DNA of 31,865 bases, taken from assembly GCA_943704425.1 (NCBI GenBank), contig CALSCP010002431.1, positions 72,385 to 104,249 on the forward strand, read 5' to 3'. The DNA comes from Ministeria vibrans ATCC 50519 (Eukaryota; Opisthokonta; Filasterea). Below are positions 20,527 through 31,865 of the stretch, one piece after another (position 1 is the stretch's first letter; the number at the start of each line of letters is the position of its first letter). Under the pieces are notes generated by a model that saw only the letters and a list, made by a program, of their open reading frames with translations, did no database searches and was not told where the DNA came from. A program made the position numbers and the translations under genes.

Positions 20527-22818
20527 ATGATTTCGGTGAGTTCCTTTCTGGCGGCCGAGGCGCAGCAGCAGCAGCAGCAGCAGCAGCACAAACCCCAACG
20601 ATCAACCACCAAGAAGAAGTCGTCACGACCCGAAAGCGCTGCGGCGCCCGCTGCACCGGCAGTCGCTGGCCTGGCCGGTCTCTCCCGTGAAGATGTTGTC
20701 GAGTCCATCAAGCTGGCCCTCCAAGGTAAGCGTCGCTGTTGTTTTGCAAAGAAGAACTCGTCGGCGCAAAATTTGAATTTTTTGAAAAAAACACCCACAG
20801 ATGGAAAGGCGCTGCTGTGCGGCGGAGGGGCCACCCTCTACCGGATCGATAGTGCCATCACAGACCATGCACTCTTCTCCGAGTTTGTGGGCGACTGCAG
20901 CTCCCCAGCAGTGCTGCTGTGCGGCGCGGCGGTCGAGACGGGCGACGGCGGACAGACCGATGGCACAACGAGCGTCGCTTGCATGCGAGTCGGGGTCGCA
21001 GCCACGCGCGAACGGGTTGTGGTGGGTGCCCGTTGGACCGAGGCATCCACGGGTGAGGCTGTTCGGACTCGCGAGGCGATGCGTTCGCGTCACTGGCGCA
21101 AGACACCGCTCGACCCTTGTGTGGGCCGGCGCATTCTCTCTCTGCTCCAGTGCGACAGCGCTGCCGGAGAAACCGGCGGCGACGCCCGCGCCACAGCGAC
21201 GACGGACGAAAACAGCCACGGTCACGACAACGGCGTCGCAAGCGTCTCGGCGCTACCAGCGGCGCTCTGGGTGTACGTCGAAGGAGAGCGTGTCCTGGGC
21301 CTGGATGCCAGTGCAACGCACAGCGTTGCTGTCGTTGCGTCGTCTACAGATTTGCCGGTGTTTGCCGAGCACGACGTCCGCATGGCTGCAGCCGCACTGG
21401 GAAGTGCCGACAAGGTGCGCCAAGTGCCGGCACTGCGAGCACTCACGCAGCATTTTGCGGACCATCTTGCGCGCCATTGCCACAGCGACGAGCCCATGTT
21501 GGAACACGTGCGGTGCCAAGTGCACGCAATATACGACATTCTCGCCAGCTCAGTGGTCACCATTGATGCAGTGTGGGACGACGGTGGAGTCCACGAGACA
21601 CTTCTTTCGGCGCCCACTGCCTCGGCGACACTCTCCGTCTGTGTGCGACCAGCCCTCGCGCACGACGATACGGGCGCCTCAGCCCTTCCCACATCCCACG
21701 CACTGGCCACGCAACTCCGTTGGCTCGACATGTTAGTTGAGCGGAGCACTAGTCAAGACATCAGCGACAGCATGACCGCCTTCCCATTCACTCTCAGTCG
21801 GCCCTTGGACTCCACCAGCGACGATACTTCTGCCTTTCTCTCTGGCCTTCACACCGACAGCGGCTTTCTTGTCGACTCCACCACCACTGCCACTACAATC
21901 ACAACAGCAACTGGCGACGACATCTCCTCCGCCACTACAGACACAATCAAGTCGACTGGAGTCGGTTCGAATGCGGGTGCTGAGCTGCCACCGCGCGCCG
22001 ATCTCGACTTCACTGAGCGCCTGTGGAACCTGTGCGGGCGCGCTCAGTCTTCTGCGCACATGGTTGAGATGCTCACGGGGGTGTTTGCCGCACTGGGAGA
22101 GGGCCGTGTTCAACCCATGGTGCACAAGACAAACCGCACAGCACTGGCTGAGCTCGTGCGCCAATCGCTTGCGGTATCGTCACCCGCCGAGCGTCTTGAT
22201 GTTCAACGAGCACTTGCGCACTGGTTGAGCACACCCCAACTTGCATTAGAACTTATGGCCAATGTAGGAGCGGCCAAGTTGCGCCGAGACTGCACACACT
22301 GGCTACTTGGCAGCGACAGTGGCTCGCTCGCGACGTACGCGCAGGTGGCACCCTACCTGGACGCCGACACTCCCCTTGCCACACAGCTGCGCTCGCTGCG
22401 TGCCCTCCAACACGCCATCGACACTCTCTGTGTTGCTCAGACATACGCCCATGCCCCACGCGATTCCCTTCGTCTCCTTGTCGGCGCTGCGCTGACCTCC
22501 CCCGCCGCATCCGAGCTCACCCTTGCCGTGTCTTCTTTCTCCACCGACGCCGCCGTCTTTCGCCGCCTTTGCAAGACCACCCAGCCTCTCCATTGGACTG
22601 CCACTCTCTGGTCGCCCCTCTCGCCTCTCCGCCACGCCTACTCCTACTCCCAAACCCCACTTTTTGCCGACAGAGATTCGGCTGCTTTTGGTGAGCGAAC
22701 AAAGTCCCAATGAGTCTAATGACTCACATTCCTGATTGTATGCGTAGATGGCGAGGTTGATTTGGGCGAAGCAGATCCGCTCTTTGAAACAGTTGCAACG
22801 TGGAACTCTCTCTTCTGA
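20527..22818 (+). CDS. ZWILCH: ZWILCH-like kinetochore (RZZ complex) protein
   Basis: Exons 20527-20725, 20801-22690, 22748-22818; 719 residues. An N-terminal Gln8 run and a Lys/Ala-rich segment precede SREDVVESIKLALQ. A DGKALLCGG strand follows the first intron. The strongest family resemblance is in the second half: LDFTERLWNLCGRAQ, MVEMLTGVFAALGEGRVQPM, VHKTNRTALAELVRQS and LALELMANVGAAKLRRD. These recall the ZWILCH order LDFT-LW, a G-x-QP-x-H-x-N-T block, then a LLLEIG-x-x-KLRKD block. ZWILCH with ROD and ZW10 recruits dynein and checkpoint proteins to kinetochores. A Thr/Ser/Asp-rich insert (about 21825-21960) separates the halves. The family call rests on remembered motifs and is moderate. 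The first intron (75 nt) is in frame and stop-free. Convergent with TTC21B (75 bp between stops). Confidence 0.65.
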
Positions 22819-22893
22819 ATGAAATCTGGATTGTGTTTGTTTTCCTTCTCTCCCTCTCTTTTTCTGTTCACTGTATTTACCCTCCTTTCATTT

Positions 22894-25800
22894 TCATGTG
22901 CGGTATAGCGCAATGGCCTTGTCAAGAACCTCCTTACGGATCTTAGGATATCGTGGATTCACCTCCAACACCTAACGATACCATTTAGGAGTGAGCCATA
23001 TAGTGCAGCACAATAGAGGGTTTTTGGGGGGTCTGACCTTGAGTGCGACTTCAACCGCACGCACGTACTTTTTGGCCTTGAGGTAGTTGAAGGCGAGACG
23101 GAAACCGACGGCAAGGGAGGCGCGGTTGCCGTGTTCCCACGCTCGCTCGTAGTAATCGGCGGCGTCCTGGTACGACGCCTCCTTCTCCATGATGTAGCCT
23201 AGATACTCATGCGCCTGAAAGAGTGACGGTGAGTGAGTGCGTGTGTGTGTGTGTGCATTACTTTGCATGTGTACCTTGACGCACGACTGATTGTGTGCCA
23301 GACAGCGCTTGAGCAGTTCCGTTGCCACGTCGTACTTGGCCATCTAATTCAAATACAAAGTCAGAAAAGGAGAAACGCAAGAAACAAGCCGCATTCCGGA
23401 AGGAGTCTCTGACCTGAATGTATATGTCCGACAACAGCAGCCATGCCGCTTCAAACTCCTCCGCACACTCGGCTGTCCACTCCATCTTGGAAATGCGCTT
23501 CAGCTGGTTTCGTGCCTTTGGTGTCTGCTCAACAAGAAGAATTTCTCCTCAACGTGAGTTAACCCAATCAAATTCAATCAATGTCACACACCTGCTTCAG
23601 CAAATTGTACGCCCGCGCCATTCCCAACAGCGCTCCCACATGATCCCGGTCTCTCTGCACAATCTCCATCAGCACTCCCAGTGCCCGCTCAATGTTCCCT
23701 CGAGACTTGGTCACCTAAGAGGCGCGCGCGAGGTAAAACCCCCTCAAGTGTGAGAGTGTCTAAATTGTGACGATGCATTGATCCATACCAACAGAGCTTG
23801 ACACTCAAGAATGGTCTTCTTCGTGTCCAATTTTGCATCGCCAGACGGAAGTTCCTTTAACAGGCGTCGTGCCGTCTGTACGGCAAGCAACTCAGCTTCG
23901 GGTTTCTCCGCGCCTGGTGTCAAGAGCAACCTGAGTTTGAGTTCACTTGCAGTATAGGCGAAAAGTACCTTCGACATCTGCGTCTGCGACACTCTCAAAG
24001 GTCTCTCCGCCAATGGTTTCGTTGTCGGGGTTCACGCAAATCTCAACCATATGCAACACAGCCCGTGTGCCCCACTCGCGATCCTTTCGCGTTCGGTTCA
24101 GCAACAAAAGCGCCTCGTTTGCCTGTCAATCAACCAAACGAAACAAACAATCAAAATTTACGGCCAAAGTTTTGAAACTATCTACTCACCTCGTGCGTAT
24201 ATCTGGCATAGAGTCCGCGGCAAAAACACAGTCCTGCGTCGTCCAGTGTCCCCCGCGTGCCGCTCTCGTGCTTGGCCACTGCAGCATCCACAATAGGCTT
24301 GCACTTTTTTAGGTCACCCGCACGACGATTCAAGTCAATCAATTTCACCTAAAAACCCAACACACAGTTATTTAAATCTTTCACATACACACAATAATTA
24401 TAATAATAGTAATAGTATATAATTACAACCCCCCCCCCCCCATAAACAAACACAGACACACACATACACTACTCACTCATTCACCTCCTCAATCACTCAC
24501 CAGTGCGTCGTAATGGTCGGGCTTTCGCTCAATGATCTGCGCAAAGAGAACTCGACTAGCCTCGTACTCACCTTTGCGGTACATCACATCTGCCATCATC
24601 ATGGTCGCCTCGTCGTTGCTATGATTCATTCGCAACAAGCTACGAAAAAAATACCATTTCTCATCATTTGCACATTGGTTTTCTTCGTACCTGAGACACT
24701 GGCGACGACACTCGTCGAGTGCATTGAGCTCCAGATGGTGACGTGCCAGGGCAAGAACGGTCTCTTCGTTGAGTGCGTCGTGGCGCAATGCTTCGTTGTA
24801 GTACACCGTGGCGTTGTCAACGTCACCCAGCTTCTGATAGACGGCCGCGATGCGTGCACACACGTTGCCTGTCTCTGCCTTATGCTCCTGCAGCTTGTCT
24901 GGCATTTCATGTGCTACGCCCGCCAAAGTCTGTAGCATTGTCTCGCGTGCACGAATCAGCGTCGCAATACCCTTGAGGGGGTTCTCTTTCTCGTGGACCT
25001 GCGCAAGAAGACGCAAGAGACGCGCGTCTTCGATGAGCGTCGGCAAGTCGGTGTTGGTGTCGTGCGACAGAGCCTCGTTCACGATTGTCTCGGCCTGCTG
25101 AGTGCGACCAATCTTGAGGTAGAGTTCGGCAAGGTCGTAGCGCAGCTGAGGCAAGCCGCCACTACCGAGTGCCGTTGTGTAGTAGGTCACTGCCTTGTGG
25201 TAAGCGTGTGTCTTGACGAGCGCCTCGCCAATCTTGCGGGCGAGCACTGTATCGCGCGGATTCTTCTTGAGCTCGCTCTCGTACACGGAAATGGCGCGAT
25301 CCGCCTCGCCAATGTTCATGAGAGCATCGCCCAGCAGCACGCAGGTGTGTGTCGACGGCGAGTATTCCATGAGTTCCTCGTAGCAGCGCGCATAGCGACG
25401 CTTGTCGTTCATGTGTGTCAAGTACACGTCGGCCTCGCGCGCTTTGGCCGCCGCATAATACGACTTGTCCATGCCCACAACCTGCAGCGTTGCCAGCGCG
25501 GCGTCGACATCGCCCCGCGCCAGTGCCAGCTCGGCACTTGCAATCACAGTGCGTGATTCAAGAGGTGTTCCATTGAACTCGTGCACCGCCTTGAGCATAA
25601 TTTCTTGCGCACGATCGTGCTGGCCCATGTCGCTGTAGACTCCGGCCAGCTCCGTGTACAGACACGCACGATCGGATGCCGACGCGGACGCCGATGGTGT
25701 GCCCGTGCTCGACCCTGCCGCCGCCATTGATTGCTCCAATGTGGCCACGGCGGCCTGTAACTCGCTTGTGCCGCGCTGGACACGGGCGCGGAGCAGATTG

Positions 25801-27999
25801 TAAAGGGCCTGCTGACGAATGGAGAAGTCAAACGAGATGGCCACTTCAAGCGAATTGTGCGCTACAGTCCATTGCTTTTCGTGCGTGTCCACACGCGCTT
25901 GAAGAAGATGGCCCGGCGCAAAGGTGTTGTTCATCGTAAGTAGACGAGTGAGCGACTCAACAGCGCCCGTCAGGTCACCAACGACCACACGACAGCGAGC
26001 GAGCAGAAAGAGCGCCAGTTCGTGGCCCGGCATGCGCTTCACAAGGGTCTCGAGCATTTGTAGAGCGCGCGAAAGGAACGGCGCGATGGGTTCGGAGGAG
26101 CCCTTGGGGTCGTTTGGCGAGTAGCGCAGGTACTCGTCGACGACAGTGAGCAGCAGATCGGGATCGGCAATCACACACCAGTCGGGTCCAAAGGGCACAT
26201 TCTTAGCGGCCTCCGCTTGCAACTTGAGTGCCGTTGAAAGATGCTCGGTTGCGTCGTCGGCGCCGACTCCGCCTCCCTCGCGGAACATACGCATGGCTCG
26301 CAGTGCGTGCAGTTCGCCTGTGGCGCCAATTGAGCTCTCAATCTCCGACAGAAACTCAAGCTGCTGTGCCGCATCGTCGAGCTGGCCGAGCTCGAGCTGA
26401 GCGCGAATCACGCCGGTGAGAGCGGCCACCGACGATTCATCGAGCTGCATGGCCATGCGAAAGTGCTTGAGAGCAACTGTAGCCTCGCCCAGCCACAGGT
26501 TTAAACGGCCCATTTCAACGAGGTGGTCGGGATCGGTGGGAGCAATGGCGTGCGCACGTTCACAAATCTCCAGGCACACGCGCAGCACGGCGATGTCACG
26601 GCCACACACACGTGCGGGAGCCATTGCAAAGCGACGCATCAGTCGGTCGCTGCGTGGTTCGCTCTTCTCCAGAACCATTTTGAGCTCGGCAAGTGACTCT
26701 GCAGCCTCGGTGGGTGCGCCTTCGTGTGCCAGCTGCACCAGCACACTGGCGTGCAGTGCGGCCAGGTTGCGCGGCTCTGTCGCCAGCACACGCGCACTCG
26801 TCGATGCGACCTGCTCCCAGTCTTCCAGGGCAAACTGACACGCCATTTTTTCAATGAGACCCGGTGAGAATCCCCGATTGCTCACAACGACCTGTGTGTC
26901 AGCCAAAAAAATATATTATTATTATTATAATTATTGTGTTTGTTTGTTTGTTTGTTTGTGTTTGGCACACCAACCTGGTTGAGGACTTCCATAGCCCCAT
27001 CGTAGTCATGGCGAAACTTGATGCGATACGCGGCCTTTCCCAACAGCGCGTCCACGCTTGCGCTGCGTGAGCGCTTCAAACCTTCGTCAAAGTACTTGAT
27101 GCTCTTTTTCGCTGTTGTTTGATCCTAAGGAGGGAAGGAAGAAGGAGAACAACAGGCAGTACGTACCCCGATTGGATTTGCGTGGTTTGAGTGGACTTAC
27201 CTTGTTCGGGTTGGTAAAGTCAATCCAGGCGCGCGCCACGACTCCCTCGGTTGAGTCTGGGTTCATTTTGAGCATTTTGTCGACGTACTTGCGCGCCTCG
27301 TCGTGACGCGACAAGTGCCAAAGGAAGAGGGACGCAAGCAAAAGCGCATCTTCGCCACACTGCTTGCGCTGCTTGTCGACGCGCTTGAGCAACTCTTCGA
27401 CCGCCTCCTTGTCGACCAGCTCGCTCTTCTGTCCACCCAGAGGAAGAAAGATATCCCAGAGAGAAAGAAGTTAGTGACATTGATAATTTTCAAAAATAAT
27501 TTATGAAGATCTATTTCACCTTGTGAGCGTAGAGTAGAAGCAAGCTGCTGCACAACCCCACGACTGGATGCTGTTCAACAATTGCGAGCTCGCGCATGCC
27601 GTCCTGGGTCTTGCCTTCCATGATCGCTCCTATCAACAGTTCAGGACATGACATTGAGTGTCAAACGTCACTTTTTTGGTCTGTTTCGATTTTTAAATGA
27701 GAGACATAGATAACTTCATACCAAACGCATGCCAGAATTGCAGGGTAGGGTTGTTGCCGCGCTTTTTCAGGCTGTCTTGAGCGGCAATCTATCAAGGAGG
27801 TGTTTTTAAATGTTGACGACACTTCTTCTTAGCAACGACACAAAGAAACACACCCGCGCGGGGGCGCAGGCGCGCGCGGTGTTGTGCACGCGCGTGTGGG
27901 CGACAGGCCAGGCTGAAACACGCACTGTCGTACTTGAAGATGCCGAAACATTTTGTTTCTCGCATAGTAATTGATGAGAGCATGCTCGGCCGTTTCCAT
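22894..27999 (-). CDS. TTC21B: TTC21B / IFT139, intraflagellar transport complex A subunit (complete)
   Basis: Fifteen minus-strand exons: 27999-27934, 27788-27722, 27629-27520, 27428-27201, 27124-26975, 26891-24691, 24639-24501, 24348-24190, 24122-23969, 23913-23789, 23714-23592, 23524-23414, 23343-23275, 23214-23038, 22971-22894. Total 1318 residues (human 1316), phases consistent throughout. TPRs run the whole length. Diagnostic matches to TTC21B include LINYY near the start, MEGKTQ, the LYAHK boundary, [90 protein letters not shown] and [16 protein letters not shown]. It is a peripheral IFT-A subunit needed for retrograde transport in cilia, so the organism should be ciliated. Exon 6 (2201 nt) is far longer than the others (66-228 nt). 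Confidence 0.97.
24429..24441. repeat. C13 homopolymer
   Basis: Thirteen C in the 152-nt intron between TTC21B exons 7 and 8. Confidence 0.9.
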
Positions 28000-28093
28000 A
28001 CTGCACCAATACTGCTCTTCAGACTTCAAGGGAGTAAAGGGACCGTCGACAGCGTGGAAAAGTCAAATAAAAATTTGATTGAAAAAAGAATGC

Positions 28094-28099
28094 TTTATT
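28094..28099 (-). terminator. AATAAA polyadenylation signal of NAA15
   Basis: The minus strand reads AATAAA 31 nt after the NAA15 stop (28131-28133). It lies in the 131-bp gap before the TTC21B start, same strand. Confidence 0.65.
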
Positions 28100-28130
28100 T
28101 TTGTGTTATAGTTGTCTAATAAACTAATCA

Positions 28131-28723
28131 CTACTTGCGCCTCTTCCTCTTCGCTTGGGTATTGGACGATGGTTCGATGGCAGCGGTGGCACTCACAGAC
28201 GACTGCAAAAGTGCAACGTCGGCCTTGGCGGGCTCGGTGGGCTTTTCAGGCGAGGGACCCACCTGATCGGCGGGCAGGGGCGCAGCACCAAGCACCACCG
28301 AAAGAGGCATGAAGGCGTGAAGTGCTGCCTTGACTGCGCTCAGTGCCTCGTCGCTACCCGACATTCCTTGAAGAAGTTTCACGGCAGCAGTTGCGCTCTG
28401 AAACATGAAGAACAAGACAGGTTAAAGAACGACACACACCATTCAGACGTACTTCAAGAGAGGCTTCGCTGGGCTTGGCCTTGGCGGCAGCGACAAGGAG
28501 ACGCATAGAAGTGTCTGTCTTCGTGGGAGAGCAGACGGCCAGGGCCCGGGCGGCGGCCACAGCAAAGGCAACGGTGCCGGTGCGCTCAGCCAGTGCAACC
28601 AGCGATCCGCACAGTGCACCTGCGCTGTCAGTGCCTTCGCCAAACACCTGTGAGACCAGGCCGGGGAAGACCGAGTCGATGACAGACTGTGCTGTCGCTG
28701 ACACTGTCATTTCGCTCACTGCA

Positions 28724-28755
<32 letters not shown>

Positions 28756-30835
28756 AGTTGATGTTAAAACACACGATGATAAATTCATCATTAGCATTGG
28801 TACGTTTGTGCTTGAAGATGACCGCGCGTTGAGCAACCTCGGGAGAGGTCACATCGACACGGGCGGCACGCGCAAGCGACTGCAGCATCAACAGAGGCTT
28901 CTCTAACGAGACATAAAAAGAGAGAGGGGGGGGGAGTAAGAAGGAGTTGGGTTCGGATGGACGTCATACGGCAGCGGAGATACACGTCAAAGGAAAGAAG
29001 GTGTGTGCGAATGTCCTTAGGGCGCAGGCGCTGCAGAGGCGCAAGGAAGCGCTTCTTTGCCTCCTCGAGAGGGTTTTCCGTCTACAAGAGATGCCGGGTC
29101 AGTATGATAAAAGAGTAAACCACCATGCACTCACCTTGGCCAAAGCCTCTCCCTTGGGATCCGTATCCGCATTGCTCGGTCCGTCGTCGTTCTTCTTCGA
29201 CACCACTACACAAGCGAAACAATGTCTTATTTCTCAATCTCTCTCATTCCAACTTTTTTTTCTCCCTCCGTTGTCCATCACTTTGTGTCTCTCTCTTTCT
29301 CGCTCTCTCTCTCTATCATTTTTCTTTCTCCCTCCTCTTTCCATCCCTTTGTGTCTTTCTCTCCTTCCTCATCTTTCCATCGCTTTGTGTCTTTCTCTCT
29401 TCCTCCCTCTTCTCTCTCTTACTCGCTCTCTCTATCATTTTTTTCTTTCTCCTTCCTCTCTCTCTCTTACCCAACGCCTTGGCTTCGTCAGCGCGACGCT
29501 GCGCACGACGCTGCTTGCTGAGGAGCTTCTTGCGCTCGCTCTCGCTGAGGTTCGCCATAGCATCCTCCTCGGCAGTGCCTGCGCCGCTGCCTCCCTTGGG
29601 TCGGTCAAACAGATCCATGTATACCTGAAAGAAAGAAAGTACGTAGCCATGTATTTTAGTGCGCTGTGTTGTGTGTGTACACCATCGTACCTCAATTGCA
29701 TTCTGCGCGGCACGGACAAAGAAGCGATGTTCACGAGTGAATTCGTCCATTCGGATAGTACTACATGAAACAACACGGAAGAATTCAGCGAAAGAATAGA
29801 TGCACAAGTAACATACTTGACGTATGCGCGAAGAGCAACACGACGCAGACAGTACACGTGGAAGTCAAACTGGTCGTCGGTAAACTGCGTGTAGTGCTAA
29901 GAGAATAAAGAATATTAGTTGAAAGCGGTAGCTTCGGAATACAACTTACAGCATCAATGGAATGGTAGTTCTTGAGAGCCATTCCGTAGTCGCTAGTGCG
30001 GCGATAGCTGTCGCCGGCAGCCGCCTGGAACCACTGACACTGCATTTCCGTCAGATTGTCCACCGAATCCATTCCTATATAATTATGTGTGTGTGTGAGT
30101 GAGTGAGTGAGTGTGTATGTGAGTGAGTGTGATGTGAGTAAGTGTGTATGTGTGCATGTAAAAAGAGTGTGTATGTGGGGTAAGGGTATATGTGAGTGTT
30201 GTGTGTGTATGTGAGAGAATGTGTATGTGAGTGTGTGCGTAGTGCATTGCATTGGGTGATGGAACGTTGAGTTACAATATTGCAGTGTACCTTCGCGAGT
30301 GAAAAGAGCGCTGGTGTCGCATGCACGTTTGATCTGGTCACTCATAAGAAGGTACTTGACACACTTTGAGTTGACATAGCGATCGGCCGTGTCGAGTTCA
30401 CGAGCGGCGTTCATTGTCTCTGCCGCACGCATCAAATCACCACCGTGCTAACAAGAGAGCGAGAGAGAGAGCAAAAAAAGGGGGGGAGGGGAGCGTGTGA
30501 GAGAAGAAACAGAGAGCGGCTAGCGTGCGAGCATGTGTACCTTGTAGATCTTTGCTTTGCACATGTAGAGATCGACGTTGGTTGGAGTATGTTCGAGGGC
30601 ACGGTTGATACTCTCAAGAGCACGCGAGAGCTCACCCAGTGCGTCGTAGTGCTGTGCTTGCACATACAGTGTCCACATGAGCGCGGATGCAGGAACCTCA
30701 GCGCCCCTAAAAATCCACATCATTTTAACACTCTTATCACACACGCTTTGTTCTGTATAGTTCACAAACACTAAGACACACACACAAACTCACACACACA
30801 ATATAATAAATTATTATAATTACATACGTCATACA

Positions 30836-30880
<45 letters not shown>

Positions 30881-31865
30881 AGATAAGACGTATGTTATAT
30901 TGGCACACTGTTCTTACTCTGGAACAAATTGACGGGATTCGGTAAGCTTAGCGATGAATGAGTCGATGAGGCCACTGATGATGGCAATCTTGGCGTCGTT
31001 GGCGGCGTTGCGAGTGCGGTAGAGCGAACGGATCGTCTCAAAGACAGAGGGAACGCCCTTTTGAAGGTACTTTTGAAGCACCACCGAGACACGCGACGCA
31101 AAATCATCGCCTACGTCAGAGAAAGAAAAATAGATCAACACAGGCGAGAGTGAATGTCTTGAGCTCAGGTCGTACCGTGTGTGAAGTAAAGGGGTCGGAG
31201 CGTAGCCTGTCGCGCGTGTGGATAGCGCGTAAGAACTTCTTCGCAGATGGTAAGACGACGCGCGGTGGGAAGATCGTCCACCGAGTCCACGCCGGCCTCG
31301 AGTCGCGCACACTCCTCGAGTCCATCGACGTAACTCAGGTTGTTTGCGTTGTCGTCGAGCAGTCGCCAGTAAACGTTCTCCGCTTCTTTCCATTGCCCCT
31401 GCTTCACGAACAAACGTGCTACAAGAACAGGCAATAAGACACACAGAGAGAGCATGTGTATGTTAGTGAGTGAGTGAGGCAGTTGTTGATAAGATACCCT
31501 TGGCCTCCTTCCACTCAACATGGCTGTTGATCATGGGCTTGATGGTGTCCAGATGTTCCAGTGCCTGTTTAATCTCGCCCGCTCGCTCCAACAGCGAGTT
31601 TTTGTACAAGGCAAATTCGGTGCGCTCTGCGTCGTTGTCGCCCGTTGCTTTGAGTTTCGTTTCCATCGACTGCAATGTGTGTCAGAAGACAAAGTATCAT
31701 TAATTATTTTCTCACCTTGTTGGTCACGTCAAACTTGTCGAGCACACGGTACGCGCCCATGTAGTCGCCAAGAAGGTCGTTGCTCACGGCGGCCGCAATC
31801 CACGAAAAACGCAAGCCTGGTTTGAGGTTGAACAGGCGGAAGCGAGTCTCCTGTTGAGGGGGGGG
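28131..31865 (-). CDS. NAA15: NAA15, NatA N-terminal acetyltransferase auxiliary subunit (N-terminus outside window)
   Basis: Fifteen minus-strand coding exons are visible: 31850-31716, 31669-31498, 31418-31176, 31110-30918, 30706-30541, 30447-30291, 30074-29950, 29896-29817, 29760-29691, 29624-29471, 29205-29135, 29081-28970, 28902-28804, 28718-28453, 28397-28131. They give 769 residues plus stop; human NAA15 has 866, so roughly the first 140-150 residues lie beyond 31865. Matching blocks: ETRFRLFNLKPG, KGVPSVFETIRSLYR, ALESINRALEHTPT, CKAKIYK, ARELDTADRYVNSKCVKYLL, NLTEMQCQWFQAAAGDSYR, FTDDQFDFHVYCLRR, KKLLSKQRRAQRRADE, NPLEEAKKRFLAPL and KPLLMLQSLARAARVD. NAA15 anchors the NAA10 catalytic subunit to ribosomes for co-translational N-acetylation. 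The tail ends AKRKRRK, a basic NLS-like end. An acceptor AG sits at 31851-31852, near the window edge. Confidence 0.96.
28734..28756. repeat. A23/T23 homopolymer in a NAA15 intron
   Basis: Twenty-three A on the plus strand. On the minus-strand transcript it is a T run about 15 nt upstream of the acceptor at 28719-28720, where a polypyrimidine tract is expected. Confidence 0.9.
29227..29470. repeat. Polypyrimidine repeat inside a NAA15 intron
   Basis: Repeated CCATCGCTTTGTGTCTTTCTC-like and TTTCTTTCTCCCTCCTCT modules fill most of the 265-nt intron 29206-29470. The composition and words (ATCACTTTGT at 29277-29286; TCTTTCTCCCTCCTCT at 29323-29338) match the intron repeats at 108-139 and 18716-18826. 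Relative to the gene it is antisense, that is GA-rich in the transcript. Confidence 0.88.
30076..30240. repeat. (GTGTGA/GTGTAT)n degenerate repeat in a NAA15 intron
   Basis: GTGAGTGAGTGTGTATGTGAG-type repeats, imperfect units of 4-6 bp, fill most of the 216-nt intron 30075-30290. Confidence 0.85.
30838..30879. repeat. (TAT)n trinucleotide microsatellite
   Basis: About 14 perfect TAT units in the 211-nt intron 30707-30917 of NAA15. Confidence 0.95.

Overview
This window is eukaryotic nuclear DNA, probably from a free-living, flagellated unicellular relative of animals (holozoan, apusomonad or similar; this placement is inference). The evidence: 52 placed GT-AG introns, mostly 46-125 nt; GC-rich coding sequence beside AT-rich spacers; a complete intraflagellar-transport gene (TTC21B/IFT139); an adhesion-type GPCR with EGF repeats and a GPS site; and several genes best known from animals (FBXO4, SMIM14, TTC14, DUS4L, ZWILCH-like). 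No prokaryotic operons, CRISPR arrays, transposons, rRNA or tRNA genes were seen. I assembled exons by hand from splice signals, reading-frame continuity and remembered family alignments; no transcript data were available.

Layout: (1) 1-872 +, 3' end of an SH3-domain gene (CIP4/FBP17/TOCA-like), preceded by a long CT-repeat intron. (2) 1446-9178 +, a 2470-residue adhesion-GPCR-like receptor. (3) 9555-10822 +, FBXO4-like F-box protein. (4) 10928-11771 -, SMIM14. (5) 11930-12865 +, DUS4L tRNA-dihydrouridine synthase. (6) 13024-14470 +, short TTC14-like protein without its S1 domain. (7) 14547-15939 -, TMEM41B-like scramblase. (8) 16325-17361 -, PLAC8 protein with a GYPPPQQ repeat arm. (9) 17490-19160 +, HHxxxD acyltransferase. 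(10) 19244-20373 -, unrecognised anchored protein. (11) 20527-22818 +, ZWILCH-like kinetochore protein. (12) 22894-27999 -, complete TTC21B/IFT139. (13) 28131-31865 -, NAA15, 5' part outside the window.

The genome is compact. Three divergent pairs share 128-158 bp between start codons (SMIM14/DUS4L, PLAC8/acyltransferase, unknown/ZWILCH-like). Four convergent pairs are separated by only 75-105 bp. The genes are functionally unrelated housekeeping and signalling genes, not a pathway cluster.

The most interesting items are: the receptor's architecture (two beta-propeller-like regions, EGF clusters, receptor-L-like repeats, GAIN/GPS and 7TM, mostly in one 7.1-kb exon); a dispersed polypyrimidine repeat shared almost exactly between introns of unrelated genes; frequent GTAC splice donors; the S1-less TTC14; and the unidentified 295-residue protein.
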